In this document: positions 1 to 9,575 of the stretch, in pieces | Numbering within the stretch: the stretch's first letter is position 1 | Layout of the letters: each line of letters starts with the position of its first letter | Source of the DNA: CAWULT01 sp963923455 | Lineage (GTDB): Bacteria; Acidobacteriota; Vicinamibacteria; Vicinamibacterales; UBA2999 | Reading direction: 5' to 3' | DNA: 61,820 bases | Assembly (NCBI GenBank): GCA_963923455.1 | Contig: CAWULT010000013.1 | Span: 1-61,820 of the forward strand | Translations under genes and position numbers: made by a program | Notes under the pieces: model-generated | Told to the model about the DNA's origin: nothing | Seen by the model: only the letters and a program-made list of their open reading frames with translations | Databases searched by the model: none

Positions 1-1458
1 GCCGGCAATGGCACGTTCGCCCTCAAGCTCGGTGGCGGCGGGCGGCGGTCGGGCGATTTCGGCACGCCGGAGGGCGACGTGCTGAATTCGCAGTCGCGCA
101 GCGGGTTCGGCAAGGTGGGCCTGGCGTGGACCGGCCAGAAGAACTATCTGGGCGCCAGCTACGGCTACGACGACACGAAGTACGGCGTTCCGGTCGTCGA
201 GGACGGGCAGGTCAGCCTGACCCCGCGCCGGCACTCCTTCTCGCTGCGAGGCGGCGGCAACAACCTCTCGGGGGCCATCGAGTCGTTCCGCGCCACGCTG
301 GCGATTCGCCGCTACAAGCACGAGGAGCTGGAGGGCACCGAGGTCGGCACTGCGTTCAAGAACAACACGGCCGAGATCGAACTGATGGGGGCTCATCGCG
401 CGGTCGGGCGCCTCAAGGGCAGCGCCGGCGCCTGGTTCCTGGACCGTGACTTCGACGCGGTGGGCGCCGAGGCACTGTCCCCGGCGGTCGGGCAGAAGAC
501 GGCCGCGGCGTTCCTGTACGAGGAGCTGACCTGGCCTCACGCCACGGTGCAGTTCGGCGGACGCGTGGATCGCACGAGCTACGACCCGGCCGGGGAAGAG
601 ACCCGGACGTTCACCACCGGATCCGGATCCCTCGGCCTGCTCCTCCGTCCCGTCGCCGGCAACGAGAGCCTGACGGTGGCGCTCAGCCTGGCCCGCGCCG
701 CCCGCGCGCCGTCGCTCGAGGAGCTGTTCTACTTCGGCCTGCACCCGGGCAACTTCGCGTTCGAGGCCGGCAATCCCGATCTCGAACCGGAGCACGCGCT
801 CGGCTTCGACGCCTCGCTGCGCTGGCGCACGGCGCGCGCCTCGGGCGAGGTGACGTACTTCCGCAACAGCATCCGCAACTTCGTGTACCGGCAGGTGCTC
901 ACGGAGGAGGCGTTCGACGAGCGGCTGCCGGCGTTTGCCGCGCGCTTCGGCGGCCGTGACATCGGGGCGGGCGCCGCGGAGGAAGCGCACGGGCACGGCG
1001 AGGAGTTCGCGTTCGTCGAGAACGTGTCGGCCGACACGCTCCTGCAGGGTGTCGAGGCGCATGGCGACGTCCAGATCGCGAAGTACTGGTCGGCCGAGGC
1101 CGGCATCGACTACGTGCGCGCGTCGCTGCGCGGCTCGGGTGATCCGCTGCCCCGCATCCCCCCCTTCCGCTTCCGCGGCGGTCTGCGCTTCCAGCGGAAC
1201 GCGTTCCAGGCCGGCGCCGACCTGAACGCCACCGCGGCCCAGCGGCGCGTCAGCGCCTTCGAACTGCCGACCGACGGATACGGCCTGCTGCGGGCGTACG
1301 CGTCGTACTCGTTTCCGACCGGGGGCGCGCTGAGCACGATCACGGCACGCCTCGACAACGCCACCAACGCGCTCTACCGGAACCACCTGTCGCTCATCAA
1401 GGAGCTGGTGCCGGAGATGGGGCGCAACTTCCGCCTGCTCTACAACGTGCGCTTCTGA
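1..1458 (+). CDS. TonB-dependent receptor, C-terminal part (ZnuD-like), cut by window start
   Basis: The reading frame is open from base 1, so the N-terminal signal peptide, TonB box and most of the plug lie outside the window; 485 residues of beta-barrel remain. Alternating hydrophobic strands and short turns run throughout, an NPDLEPEHA segment typical of TonB barrels lies near residue 258, and the protein ends in phenylalanine (YNVRF), as expected for a BAM substrate. A His/Glu-rich extracellular-loop segment (EEAHGHGEEF, residues about 326-336) and the tail NALYRNHLSLIKE...GRNF resemble the zinc receptor ZnuD, so a divalent metal or metallophore is the likeliest cargo; this is inference. 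Convergent with the pseudouridine synthase gene, with 9 bases between stop codons. Confidence 0.85.
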   Translation, partial: AGNGTFALKLGGGGRRSGDFGTPEGDVLNSQSRSGFGKVGLAWTGQKNYLGASYGYDDTKYGVPVVEDGQVSLTPRRHSFSLRGGGNNLSGAIESFRATLAIRRYKHEELEGTEVGTAFKNNTAEIELMGAHRAVGRLKGSAGAWFLDRDFDAVGAEALSPAVGQKTAAAFLYEELTWPHATVQFGGRVDRTSYDPAGEETRTFTTGSGSLGLLLRPVAGNESLTVALSLARAARAPSLEELFYFGLHPGNFAFEAGNPDLEPEHALGFDASLRWRTARASGEVTYFRNSIRNFVYRQVLTEEAFDERLPAFAARFGGRDIGAGAAEEAHGHGEEFAFVENVSADTLLQGVEAHGDVQIAKYWSAEAGIDYVRASLRGSGDPLPRIPPFRFRGGLRFQRNAFQAGADLNATAAQRRVSAFELPTDGYGLLRAYASYSFPTGGALSTITARLDNATNALYRNHLSLIKELVPEMGRNFRLLYNVRF

Positions 1459-1467
1459 GGCGCGCGT

Positions 1468-2373
1468 TCAGAGCAGCGCGGCGATGTCGGACGGCACCGG
1501 CGCGGTGATCGTCAATGGCTCCCGCGTGAGCGGGTGCGGCAGGGTGACGCGCCAGGCGTGCAGCGCCTGGCGCGGTATCTCGGGGCTCGGCTCGCCGTAG
1601 GCGCGATCGCCGACGATCGGCCAGCCCATCGACGCCAGGTGCACGCGAATCTGGTGCGTGCGGCCGGTCACCAGCTCGCAGACGAGCCGCGAGCGGACGC
1701 CGTTCGACGCGGCCACGGTATAGCGCGTCTCGCTCGGGGCGCCGGCCGGCGTCGTGACGACACGGCGCCGGTCGTCCGGGTCGCGGCCGAGGGCCAGCGT
1801 GATGCGGCCCTGGCCCGGGCGCGGCGTCCCGCTCACGACGGCGACGTACTCCTTCCGTACCAGTCCGGCCGCCGCGTCGCGTTGCACGGTGGCGTGCACG
1901 GCCGAGGTGAGCGCCACGAGGACCAGGCCGGACGTGTCCTTGTCGAGCCGCGTCAGGATGCTCGGGCGCAGGTCCGGGCGGTCGCGCAGCCGCCAGATCA
2001 GGGCGTTGAGCAGCGTGTGATCGGTCTGCTTGTAGGTGGGGTGGACGACGAGGCCAGGCGGCTTGTCGACGGCCAGCAGGGCGTCGTCCTCGTGCAGCAC
2101 GGCGAGCGGGCCCTCCTGGGCCTCGGGTGCCGTGCGCCGCACTGCCGAGTCGGGCAGGGCGACCTCGACGATCGCGCCGTCGCGCACCGTCGTCGAGGCG
2201 CGCCGGGCCGGCCGGCCGTCCACCGTGACCGCGCCGGCGTCGATCCACTGCCGGGCTGTCGTCCGGGACAGCCGCACCGCGTCGGACAGGCGGCGCACCA
2301 GCACCTGGTCCAGGCGCAGGCGGGCGTCGCCGCGGTCGGCGGTGAATCGAAACCTGTCGGGCGCGTCCGCCAT
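1468..2373 (-). CDS. RluA/RluD-family 23S rRNA pseudouridine synthase
   Basis: A 301-residue protein that isomerises specific uridines of rRNA to pseudouridine. The N-terminal part (about residues 15-75) is an S4 RNA-binding domain (LDQVLVRRL...RQWIDAGAVTVDG). The catalytic domain carries the RLDKDTSG motif near residue 140, whose first Asp is the nucleophile, plus VDKPPGLVVHP and the RTHQIRVHL motif of the RluA family. Length fits RluD-type enzymes, but the exact target positions (1911/1915/1917 in E. coli for RluD) cannot be told from sequence alone. Start chosen at the ATG at 2373, 20 bases from the divergent msrA start. It is a single-gene unit here. Confidence 0.9.
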   Translation of the reverse strand: MADAPDRFRFTADRGDARLRLDQVLVRRLSDAVRLSRTTARQWIDAGAVTVDGRPARRASTTVRDGAIVEVALPDSAVRRTAPEAQEGPLAVLHEDDALLAVDKPPGLVVHPTYKQTDHTLLNALIWRLRDRPDLRPSILTRLDKDTSGLVLVALTSAVHATVQRDAAAGLVRKEYVAVVSGTPRPGQGRITLALGRDPDDRRRVVTTPAGAPSETRYTVAASNGVRSRLVCELVTGRTHQIRVHLASMGWPIVGDRAYGEPSPEIPRQALHAWRVTLPHPLTREPLTITAPVPSDIAALL

Positions 2374-2378
2374 CTGAG

Positions 2379-2384
2379 TACACT
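2379..2384 (+). promoter_or_regulatory. -10 hexamer TACACT before msrA
   Basis: TACACT lies 9 bases upstream of the msrA ATG in the 20-base divergent gap. A GAGG tract immediately follows it, so the message would have almost no leader, or the GAGG acts as a Shine-Dalgarno sequence if transcription begins earlier. Confidence 0.45.
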
Positions 2385-2393
2385 GAGGATCGC

Positions 2394-3047
2394 ATGGCTT
2401 TCTTCACAGGCACGACGTCCCTGCGGCTTCCGCGGCCCGACCAGGCGCTGCCCGGACGAGATGCGCCCTTGGCCGTCCCCGAGGCCCACTTCGTCAACGG
2501 CAATCCGCTGACGCCCCCGTTTCCGGCCGGTCTCGAGCAGGCGGTGTTCGGGCTGGGCTGCTTCTGGGGTGCCGAGCGGAAGTTCTGGCAGGCGCCCGGT
2601 GTCTACACCACCTCGGTCGGCTATGCCGGCGGCTACACGCCCAACCCCACCTACAAGGAAGTGTGCTCGGGCATGACGGGGCACACCGAGGTGGTGCTGG
2701 TGGTGTTCGACCCGAAGGTCACTTCCTACGAGGCGATGCTGCGGCTGTTCTGGGAGAGCCACGACCCGACGCAGGGGATGCGTCAGGGCAACGACGTCGG
2801 CACCCAGTATCGGTCGGCCATCTACACCCACTCGGCGGAGCAGCGGGCGGCCGCCGAGACTTCGCGGGCGCGGTACCAGGACCGCCTGACCGCCGCCGGC
2901 TTCGGCCGCATCACGACCGAGATCGCGGACGCCCCGCCGTTCTACTACGCCGAGGACTACCACCAGCAGTATCTCGGCAAGAACCCGGGCGGCTACTGCG
3001 GGCTCGGCGGGACGGGCGTGGCGTGTCCGGCCGGGGTCGGCGCCTGA
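2394..3047 (+). CDS. msrA: Peptide methionine-S-sulfoxide reductase MsrA
   Basis: Repairs oxidised proteins by reducing the S-epimer of methionine sulfoxide. The hallmark GCFWG motif with the catalytic cysteine is at about residue 56, followed by the typical TSVGYAGG and GHTEVV segments and the YRSAIY and YHQQYL motifs of the MsrA fold. Resolving cysteines are in the C-terminal tail (GGYCGLGGTGVACP). At 217 residues it has a longer N-terminal extension than minimal MsrA; there is no obvious signal peptide, so it is probably cytoplasmic. No MsrB domain is fused or adjacent. Reductant would be thioredoxin by family knowledge. Confidence 0.95.
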   Translation: MAFFTGTTSLRLPRPDQALPGRDAPLAVPEAHFVNGNPLTPPFPAGLEQAVFGLGCFWGAERKFWQAPGVYTTSVGYAGGYTPNPTYKEVCSGMTGHTEVVLVVFDPKVTSYEAMLRLFWESHDPTQGMRQGNDVGTQYRSAIYTHSAEQRAAAETSRARYQDRLTAAGFGRITTEIADAPPFYYAEDYHQQYLGKNPGGYCGLGGTGVACPAGVGA

Positions 3048-3060
3048 CCGGATCCGGCAC

Positions 3061-3066
3061 TATAAT
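3061..3066 (+). promoter_or_regulatory. Consensus -10 box TATAAT
   Basis: A perfect TATAAT 9 bases before the ATG of the next gene and 14 bases after the msrA stop. No -35 match or Shine-Dalgarno sequence is seen, so the transcript would be leaderless or nearly so. Confidence 0.6.
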
Positions 3067-3075
3067 TTCCGGGTC

Positions 3076-3510
3076 ATGAGTCGAGTCACCTACGAGAACG
3101 TCCCTGCCACCGCCGCGCAGGAACAGCTGCGCACGACGCACGGGGTACGGGTCGTGTCCCAGGCCGAGGAAGGCGAGAGCGTGACGGCCCTTCCGGGCGG
3201 GGTGTACGGCTTCACGTATTCCCCTGGGACGACCGCGGCTCCGCTCTTCGCGGTGCGTCGTTACCGTTCGTACGAGGCACACAAGCTCGCCAACGGCGAA
3301 CTGATGCTGATCGGGTTCGTGTCGCCGGACGTGGCGCGCCAGATCGAATCGGCCACCGAGGACGTGACGTTCCAGCTGCAGCCGGACCCGGAGCCAGGCC
3401 AGGACGTGCTGGCCGCGATCCCGTATTCGCGCATTCGCCGCCACAAGCAGGTGTCGGCTCCCAACCAGCACGGGTTCACCGCGACCGTGATGCCTGTCGT
3501 CCCGGCCTAG
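3076..3510 (+). CDS. Conserved-looking hypothetical protein (144 aa)
   Basis: I do not recognise this family. The product is a soluble, mildly acidic protein of 144 residues without signal peptide, membrane segment or cysteine. The middle region (LFAVRRYRSYEAHKLANGELMLIGFVSPDVARQIE) looks like an alpha/beta fold, and the C-terminus keeps basic residues (YSRIRRHKQ). It has its own perfect TATAAT box directly upstream and is followed 34 bases later by the VIT1-family gene on the same strand, so the two may be cotranscribed. Coding status rests on codon bias (GC at third positions), the promoter and the tight packing. Confidence 0.75.
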   Translation: MSRVTYENVPATAAQEQLRTTHGVRVVSQAEEGESVTALPGGVYGFTYSPGTTAAPLFAVRRYRSYEAHKLANGELMLIGFVSPDVARQIESATEDVTFQLQPDPEPGQDVLAAIPYSRIRRHKQVSAPNQHGFTATVMPVVPA

Positions 3511-3544
3511 TCCGGGACGCGGCGCATTCCCCGGCGCCGCGGCC

Positions 3545-4234
3545 ATGCACCATCGCGAATATCACCGCACCGACGCGATCGGGTGGCTGCGTGCCGCCGT
3601 CCTCGGGGCCAACGACGGCCTGATCTCGACCGGCAGCCTCATCGTCGGTGTGGCGTCCGCGTCGCCCGACCGGAGTGCGGTGCTGCTGGCGGGCGTGGCC
3701 GGCCTCGTGGCCGGCGCGCTGTCGATGGCGGCCGGCGAGTACGTGTCGGTGTGCTCGCAGGCCGACACCGAGAACGCCGACCTCGCGCGGGAGCGCCACG
3801 AGCTGGCCACGACGCCCGAGAGCGAGCTCAGGGAGCTCACCGGCATCTACGTCGGCCGCGGCCTCACGCCGGAGCTGGCCTCGCAGGTGGCCGTGCAGCT
3901 GACCGCGCACGATGCGCTCGGCGCGCACGCTCGCGACGAGCTCGGCATCACCGAGGAGATGCGCGCGCGGCCCATTCAGGCGGCATTGGCCTCGGCCGCG
4001 GCGTTCGCGTTCGGGGCCGCGGTGCCGATGGCCCTGGCCAGCATCGCGCCGCTCGCCAGCCTGTCGATCTCCGTCACCGGTGCGTCGCTGCTGCTGCTGG
4101 CGGCCCTCGGCGCGCTGGCTGCGCGGCTGGGCGGGGCGCCCGCGGCGACCGGCGCCGCGCGCGTGGTGTTCTGGGGCGCGATGGCGATGGGCAGCACGGC
4201 GCTCGTCGGCAGGCTGTTCGGCGCCGTCGTCTAG
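3545..4234 (+). CDS. VIT1/CCC1-family iron/manganese transporter
   Basis: A 229-residue membrane protein of the VIT1/CCC1 family, which moves Fe2+ or Mn2+ out of the cytoplasm. N-terminal HHREYHR followed by GWLRAAVLGANDGLISTGSLIVGVASA is the family signature, and SMAAGEYVSVCSQADTE at about residues 58-75 is the conserved second signature. A cytoplasmic stretch rich in Glu (ERHELATTPESELRELTGIY) precedes two or three C-terminal membrane helices. No clear Shine-Dalgarno sequence precedes the ATG; expression may depend on the upstream gene. Convergent with the MATE gene with about 60 bases between stops. Confidence 0.9.
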   Translation: MHHREYHRTDAIGWLRAAVLGANDGLISTGSLIVGVASASPDRSAVLLAGVAGLVAGALSMAAGEYVSVCSQADTENADLARERHELATTPESELRELTGIYVGRGLTPELASQVAVQLTAHDALGAHARDELGITEEMRARPIQAALASAAAFAFGAAVPMALASIAPLASLSISVTGASLLLLAALGALAARLGGAPAATGAARVVFWGAMAMGSTALVGRLFGAVV

Positions 4235-4296
4235 CCTCATCCAGATCGTCTCGGCCCGGGCCTCGCCGAGGCGACGACCTCCTGCCGGCCGAGGCG

Positions 4297-5703
4297 TCAG
4301 ACTGTCTTCGTCTTCCAGGTGCCCTTCGCGAACAGCCAGCCGCTGACGAGCGCAAGGGCCGAGAAGGCGACGCTGACGGCGATGAAGACGCCCGTGGGGC
4401 CGAAGCCCAGCGGGTGCGCGAGCGTCCACGCGAGAGGGATTTCGAGCAGCCACAGGCAGGCCAGGTGGATGAAGGTCGGCGTCCGCGTGTCGCCGGCGCC
4501 GTTGAACGCCTGCGTCAGCACCATGCCGTAGCCGTAGAACAGGAAGCCGGCCGCGACGATGCGCAGGCAGCGGATCCCGTACGGGGCCACCGCCGGGTCG
4601 TGCGTGAAGATGCCGATCAGCGCCGGCGCGAACAGCAGGAAGACCAGGCCGACGCTGCCGAGGAACATCGTGTTGTAGAGGCCGGCCTTCCACGCCGCGG
4701 CCTCGGCCCGCTCGGGGCTGCCGGCGCCCAGGTTCTGCCCGACGAGCGTGGCGGCCGCGTTGCTGACGCCGAACGACGGCAGCAGCGCGAACAGGATGAT
4801 GCGGATGCCGATCGTGTTGCCCGCCACCGCGGCGCTGCCGAAGCCGGTGAGGATGCGGATGAGCCCCATCCACGACGCGGTGCTGACGAAGTTCTGGAAC
4901 GTCGCGGTGCCGGAGATCCGCAGGATGCCCGTCATCGTCGCCGGGTCGATCCGGAAGTCGGACGGCCGGATGCGGACGCGGCCGCCGGCCCGCGTCAGGT
5001 GGTAGATCTGGTACAGCACGCCGCAGCCGCGCCCGATCGTCGTGCCCACCGCCGCGCCCGTGACGCCGAGCTCCGGGAAGGGACCGATGCCGAAGATCAG
5101 GCACGGGCCCAGAGTGACGTTGATCGCGTTGGCGAACCAGAGAACGCGCATCGCGACGGCCGCGTCGCCCGCTCCACGGAAGATCGCGTTGATCAGGAAG
5201 AGCAGCAGCACGGTGCCGCTGCCGCCCAGCATCACGCGCGTGAAGCGCGAGCCCACGCGCAACACGTCGTCGCTGGCCCCCATCGCGGCGAGCAGCTGCG
5301 GCCCGAACACCGCGCCCGCCACGCCGAGCAGCGCCGCGATGCCGAGCCCGAGCAGGATCGACTGCACGGCGGCCCGTGCGGCGCCCTCGGGGTTCGACTC
5401 GCCGATGCGCCGGGCCACGGTGGCGGCCGCGCCGATCGAGAGCCCGATCGCCAGCGCGTAGATGATCGTCATCAGCGACTCGGTGATGCCGACCGTGGCC
5501 ACCGCATCGGCGCCGAGCCGGCCGACGAAGAAGATGTCCGCGACGGCGAACACCGACTCCATCAGCATCTCGAGCACCATCGGCACCGCCAGCAGGATCA
5601 CGGCGCGCCCGATCGGCGCCTTCGTGAAGTCCTGGTGCGAGCCGCGGACCGCCTCGCGGAGGGTGGCCCAGAACGAGGGTTCCGGCTGCGCGCCCTCGCT
5701 CAC
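4297..5703 (-). CDS. MATE-family multidrug/Na+ antiporter
   Basis: A 468-residue, 12-helix exporter of the MATE (NorM/DinF) family. The protein begins VSEGAQPEP and soon enters APIGRAVILLAVPMVLEMLMESVFAVADIFFVGRLGADAVATVG, the classic first-helix signature; the pseudo-repeat begins near residue 245. The open frame extends far upstream, but that part is a shadow of the next gene; the GTG at 5703 is chosen because it overlaps the upstream stop as GTGA (5700-5703), a typical translational-coupling junction. Substrate is unknown; the coupled sulfurtransferase does not suggest one. Confidence 0.88.
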   Translation of the reverse strand: MSEGAQPEPSFWATLREAVRGSHQDFTKAPIGRAVILLAVPMVLEMLMESVFAVADIFFVGRLGADAVATVGITESLMTIIYALAIGLSIGAAATVARRIGESNPEGAARAAVQSILLGLGIAALLGVAGAVFGPQLLAAMGASDDVLRVGSRFTRVMLGGSGTVLLLFLINAIFRGAGDAAVAMRVLWFANAINVTLGPCLIFGIGPFPELGVTGAAVGTTIGRGCGVLYQIYHLTRAGGRVRIRPSDFRIDPATMTGILRISGTATFQNFVSTASWMGLIRILTGFGSAAVAGNTIGIRIILFALLPSFGVSNAAATLVGQNLGAGSPERAEAAAWKAGLYNTMFLGSVGLVFLLFAPALIGIFTHDPAVAPYGIRCLRIVAAGFLFYGYGMVLTQAFNGAGDTRTPTFIHLACLWLLEIPLAWTLAHPLGFGPTGVFIAVSVAFSALALVSGWLFAKGTWKTKTV

Positions 5704-6563
5704 GGCGCCGGCCTTCGGCCGGGTCCCGTCTCGACCGGCCGCGCCGGATCGCTCGACCACTCGGACCACGAGCCGGGGTACAGCCGCGCGCCGGGCAGGC
5801 CGGCGAGCTCCATGGCCAGCAGGTTGTGGCACGCGCTGACGCCGGAGCCGCAGTACATCACGGCCTGATCGGGCGACCGGCCGTCGAGGAGCTCGGTGTA
5901 GCGGGCGCGCAGCACCTCGGGCGGCAGCATGGTGCCGTCGCCGGCGACGTTCCACTTGTAGTAGTGGTTGGCGGCACCGGGGATGTGGCCGGCGACGCGG
6001 TCGATCGGCTCTTCCTTGCCCTCGAAGCGTTCGGGCCCGCGCGCGTCGACGAGCAGCGTGCGGCCGTCGTCCAGCATGCGCGTGACGGCGTCGGCGCCGA
6101 CCAGCCAGTCCGGGTGCGGCCGCGGCTCGAATGCCGCCGGCGCCCGCGCCGGCACGTCGACCGTCGTCGGCCGGCCTTCCGACGTCCACTTCGCGAAGCC
6201 GCCGTCGAGCAGCGCCACCGCGTCGTGGCCCAGGTAGCGGAGCGACCACCACAGGCGCGCGGCATAGAGCCCCTCGCCCTGGTCGTAGGCCACCACCTGC
6301 GTGCCGGCGCCGATACCCCACCGCGAGAACGTGGCCGCCAGGACGTCCGGTGACGGCACCGGATGACGGCCGTTGCGCCCGGTGCGATCGGCGGCCAGGT
6401 CGTCGTTCAGGCTCGCGAACACGGCGCCGGGGATGTGTCCCGCGGCGTACTGTTCCGCGCCCCAGGCGGGATTCATGAGGTTGGAGCGGCAGTCGACGAT
6501 CACCCATCCACCGGACAGGTGACCGGCGAGATCGGCGGTCGAAATCAGCGTGGTGTGCGGCAC
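5700..6563 (-). CDS. Thiosulfate/3-mercaptopyruvate sulfurtransferase (two rhodanese domains)
   Basis: A 287-residue protein with two rhodanese domains: an inactive N-terminal one (VIVDCRSNLMNP...AGHIPGAVFASL) and a C-terminal one (LLVDARGPERFEG...GHIPGAANHYYKWN) with the active-site loop MYCGSGVSACHN near residue 243 carrying the catalytic cysteine. The CGSGVSA loop resembles 3-mercaptopyruvate sulfurtransferases (CGSGVTA) more than classic rhodaneses (CRKGVTA). It transfers sulfane sulfur to cyanide or thiol acceptors. GTG start at 6563 is supported by a TAAGCT box 7 bases upstream. Its stop overlaps the MATE start. Confidence 0.9.
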   Translation of the reverse strand: MPHTTLISTADLAGHLSGGWVIVDCRSNLMNPAWGAEQYAAGHIPGAVFASLNDDLAADRTGRNGRHPVPSPDVLAATFSRWGIGAGTQVVAYDQGEGLYAARLWWSLRYLGHDAVALLDGGFAKWTSEGRPTTVDVPARAPAAFEPRPHPDWLVGADAVTRMLDDGRTLLVDARGPERFEGKEEPIDRVAGHIPGAANHYYKWNVAGDGTMLPPEVLRARYTELLDGRSPDQAVMYCGSGVSACHNLLAMELAGLPGARLYPGSWSEWSSDPARPVETGPGRRPAP

Positions 6564-6570
6564 GTCGGCT

Positions 6571-6576
6571 AGCTTA
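6571..6576 (-). promoter_or_regulatory. Leaderless-type -10 TAAGCT, 7 nt before sulfurtransferase GTG
   Basis: On the minus strand TAAGCT is followed by seven bases and then the GTG start. No Shine-Dalgarno sequence exists in that gap, which is what a leaderless transcript beginning at the start codon would need. Confidence 0.6.
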
Positions 6577-6619
6577 CCCCGACTGCGCGACGGGACACGG
6601 CCGCGCCGGCGGCCCGGGG

Positions 6620-7510
6620 TCAGCGGATGTCGGCGCGCTCCAGCGCCGCGATCCGGGTCTCGAGCGGCGGGTGCGTCGAGAACAGGGCCGCGAAGCGCGA
6701 CGGCTGGTCGCTGATCTTCATCGTCGCGAGCGAGGGCTGGCCCGGATCGATCAGGTGCTGGTTGGCCTGCAGGCGGCGCAGCGCGCCGACCATCCGCGCG
6801 CGGCCGGCCAGCATGGCCCCTCCGGCGTCGGCCCGGAACTCACGCTGGCGCGAGAACCACGCGGTGATGAGCGAGCCCAGGATGCCCAGCACCATCTCGA
6901 GAATCATCACCAGGAAGTAGTTGCCCTGCGAGTGCCGTTCGTCGTCGTCGCGCCCGCGGTTGGCGATCGCATACGCGATCAGCCGCGACAGGAACATCAC
7001 GAACGCGTTCATGACGCCCTGGATCAGCGTCATCGTGACCATGTCGCCGTTGGCGATGTGGGCCACCTCGTGCGCCAGGACGCCCTCGACCTCGTCGCGG
7101 CGCATGCCGCGGAGCAGGCCCGTCGACACGGCCACGAGGGCGCGGCTGCGGCTGGGGCCCGTGGCGAAGGCGTTCACCTCGGGCGAGTCGTAGTAGCCCA
7201 CCTCCGGCATCGGCAGGCCCGCCTGACGCGTCAGGCGTTCGACCGTGACGTGCAGCCAGTCCAGCTCCTCGTGCCCGGTGCGGCCGTCGACGAGCTGCAC
7301 GCCCATCATGCGCTTGGCCGACCAGCGGGAAATCTGCAGCGAGATGAACGCGCCGCCCATGCCCCAGGCGAAGCAGAAGATGGCCAGGGCGCCCAGATCG
7401 AGCCCGCCCGGTCCGACGTACCGACCGACGCCCAGGACGCTCAGGACGATCGAGACCGTCAAAACGACGGCGAGGTTCGTGACCAGGAACAGCACAATCC
7501 GCTTAGCCAT
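6620..7510 (-). CDS. htpX: HtpX-type membrane zinc metalloprotease
   Basis: A 296-residue M48B protease that degrades damaged membrane proteins at the cytoplasmic side of the inner membrane. Two N-terminal helices (residues about 4-27 and 40-58) are followed by the zinc-binding HEVAH motif at about residue 147 (GVLAHEVAHIANGD) and two further helices (NAFVMFLSRLIAYAI; LVMILEMVLGILGSLI). The third zinc ligand is expected in REFRADAGGA. The C-terminal FSTHPPLETRIAALE segment is standard. Length matches E. coli HtpX (293). A TATCCT box 6 bases before the ATG marks the start. Confidence 0.95.
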   Translation of the reverse strand: MAKRIVLFLVTNLAVVLTVSIVLSVLGVGRYVGPGGLDLGALAIFCFAWGMGGAFISLQISRWSAKRMMGVQLVDGRTGHEELDWLHVTVERLTRQAGLPMPEVGYYDSPEVNAFATGPSRSRALVAVSTGLLRGMRRDEVEGVLAHEVAHIANGDMVTMTLIQGVMNAFVMFLSRLIAYAIANRGRDDDERHSQGNYFLVMILEMVLGILGSLITAWFSRQREFRADAGGAMLAGRARMVGALRRLQANQHLIDPGQPSLATMKISDQPSRFAALFSTHPPLETRIAALERADIR

Positions 7511-7516
7511 GGCTCA

Positions 7517-7522
7517 AGGATA
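7517..7522 (-). promoter_or_regulatory. Leaderless-type -10 TATCCT, 6 nt before htpX ATG
   Basis: Reading the minus strand, TATCCT-TGAGCC-ATG. Only six bases separate the hexamer from the start codon and no ribosome-binding site fits between them. Confidence 0.6.
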
Positions 7523-7546
7523 ACAAACTGGCGGCAAGTCGCCCTG

Positions 7547-8764
<1,218 letters not shown>

Positions 8765-8770
8765 CCCGCC

Positions 8771-8776
8771 ATTGTA
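8771..8776 (-). promoter_or_regulatory. Leaderless-type -10 TACAAT, 6 nt before TIGR00300 gene
   Basis: Minus strand reads TACAAT-GGCGGG-ATG. The spacing equals that seen before several other genes in the window, and it excludes the upstream alternative start at 8833. Confidence 0.6.
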
Positions 8777-8855
8777 CTTGGCGGACCGCGGGCGCCGCGC
8801 GGAGGCCGGATCGGCCGGCGCAGGGCCCGGCAACGCCGCGCAGGCGCGCGACGCG

Positions 8856-9575
8856 CTACGCGGGGCGGGGTTCGCCGACGAACTTGTAGCCGACGCCGCG
8901 GACCGTCAGCAGGTGCTGCGGCGAGGACGGATTGTCCTCGATGTAGCGGCGCAGCCGCACGACGAAGTTGTCGATCGCGCGCGTGTCGGTGCTGCCGTGC
9001 AGCCCCCAGACCTGTTCGAGGATGGTGCCGCGCGACACCGCCATGCCCGCGTTGCGGATCAGGTAGCGCAGCAGATCGCACTCCATCTGCGTCAGGTGGT
9101 GCGACTCGCCGCGCGCGCGCACCTCCATCGCGCCGAAGTCGATCGTGCGGCCGGCGAACTGATAGACGTCGCGCGGCACCTCCGGCGCGGCGTCGCGCTC
9201 GTTCCAGCGCCGCCGGCGCAGCAGTCCGTTGACGCGCGCGATCAGGATCTTCAGCTCGAACGGCTTCGGGAGGTAGTCGTCGGCGCCGGCCTCGAAACCC
9301 GCCAGCACGTCCTCGGGGCGGCCGCGCGCGGTCAGCATCAGGATGGGCACGTACTGGCCGGCCGCCCGCAGCGCGGCGGCCGTCTCGAAGCCGTTGATGC
9401 CCGGCAGCATCACGTCGAGGATGACGACGTCGAACTCCAGGCGGTCGCGCAGCAGCAGCTGCAGCGCCCGCTCGCCGTCGGCGGCCACGAGCACGTCGTG
9501 CCCCTCGGCCGTCAGGTTGAACGACAGCCCGTCGGCCAGGTGCCGTTCGTCGTCGACGACCAGGATGCGGCTCAC
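8856..9575 (-). CDS. OmpR/PhoB-family response regulator
   Basis: A 239-residue regulator. The receiver domain (residues about 3-115) has the acidic pair in VVDDE, the phosphoacceptor Asp in VVILDVMLPG near residue 53, the Thr in MLTARG and the Lys in LPKPFE. The C-terminal winged helix (about 130-235) has the OmpR signatures LTQMECDLLRYLIRNAG, ILEQVWGLHG and the RGVGYKF wing. GTG start at 9575 overlaps the histidine kinase stop as GTGA, so the pair is translationally coupled. Targets are unknown; two desaturase genes lie immediately upstream of the kinase. Confidence 0.93.
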   Translation of the reverse strand: MSRILVVDDERHLADGLSFNLTAEGHDVLVAADGERALQLLLRDRLEFDVVILDVMLPGINGFETAAALRAAGQYVPILMLTARGRPEDVLAGFEAGADDYLPKPFELKILIARVNGLLRRRRWNERDAAPEVPRDVYQFAGRTIDFGAMEVRARGESHHLTQMECDLLRYLIRNAGMAVSRGTILEQVWGLHGSTDTRAIDNFVVRLRRYIEDNPSSPQHLLTVRGVGYKFVGEPRPA

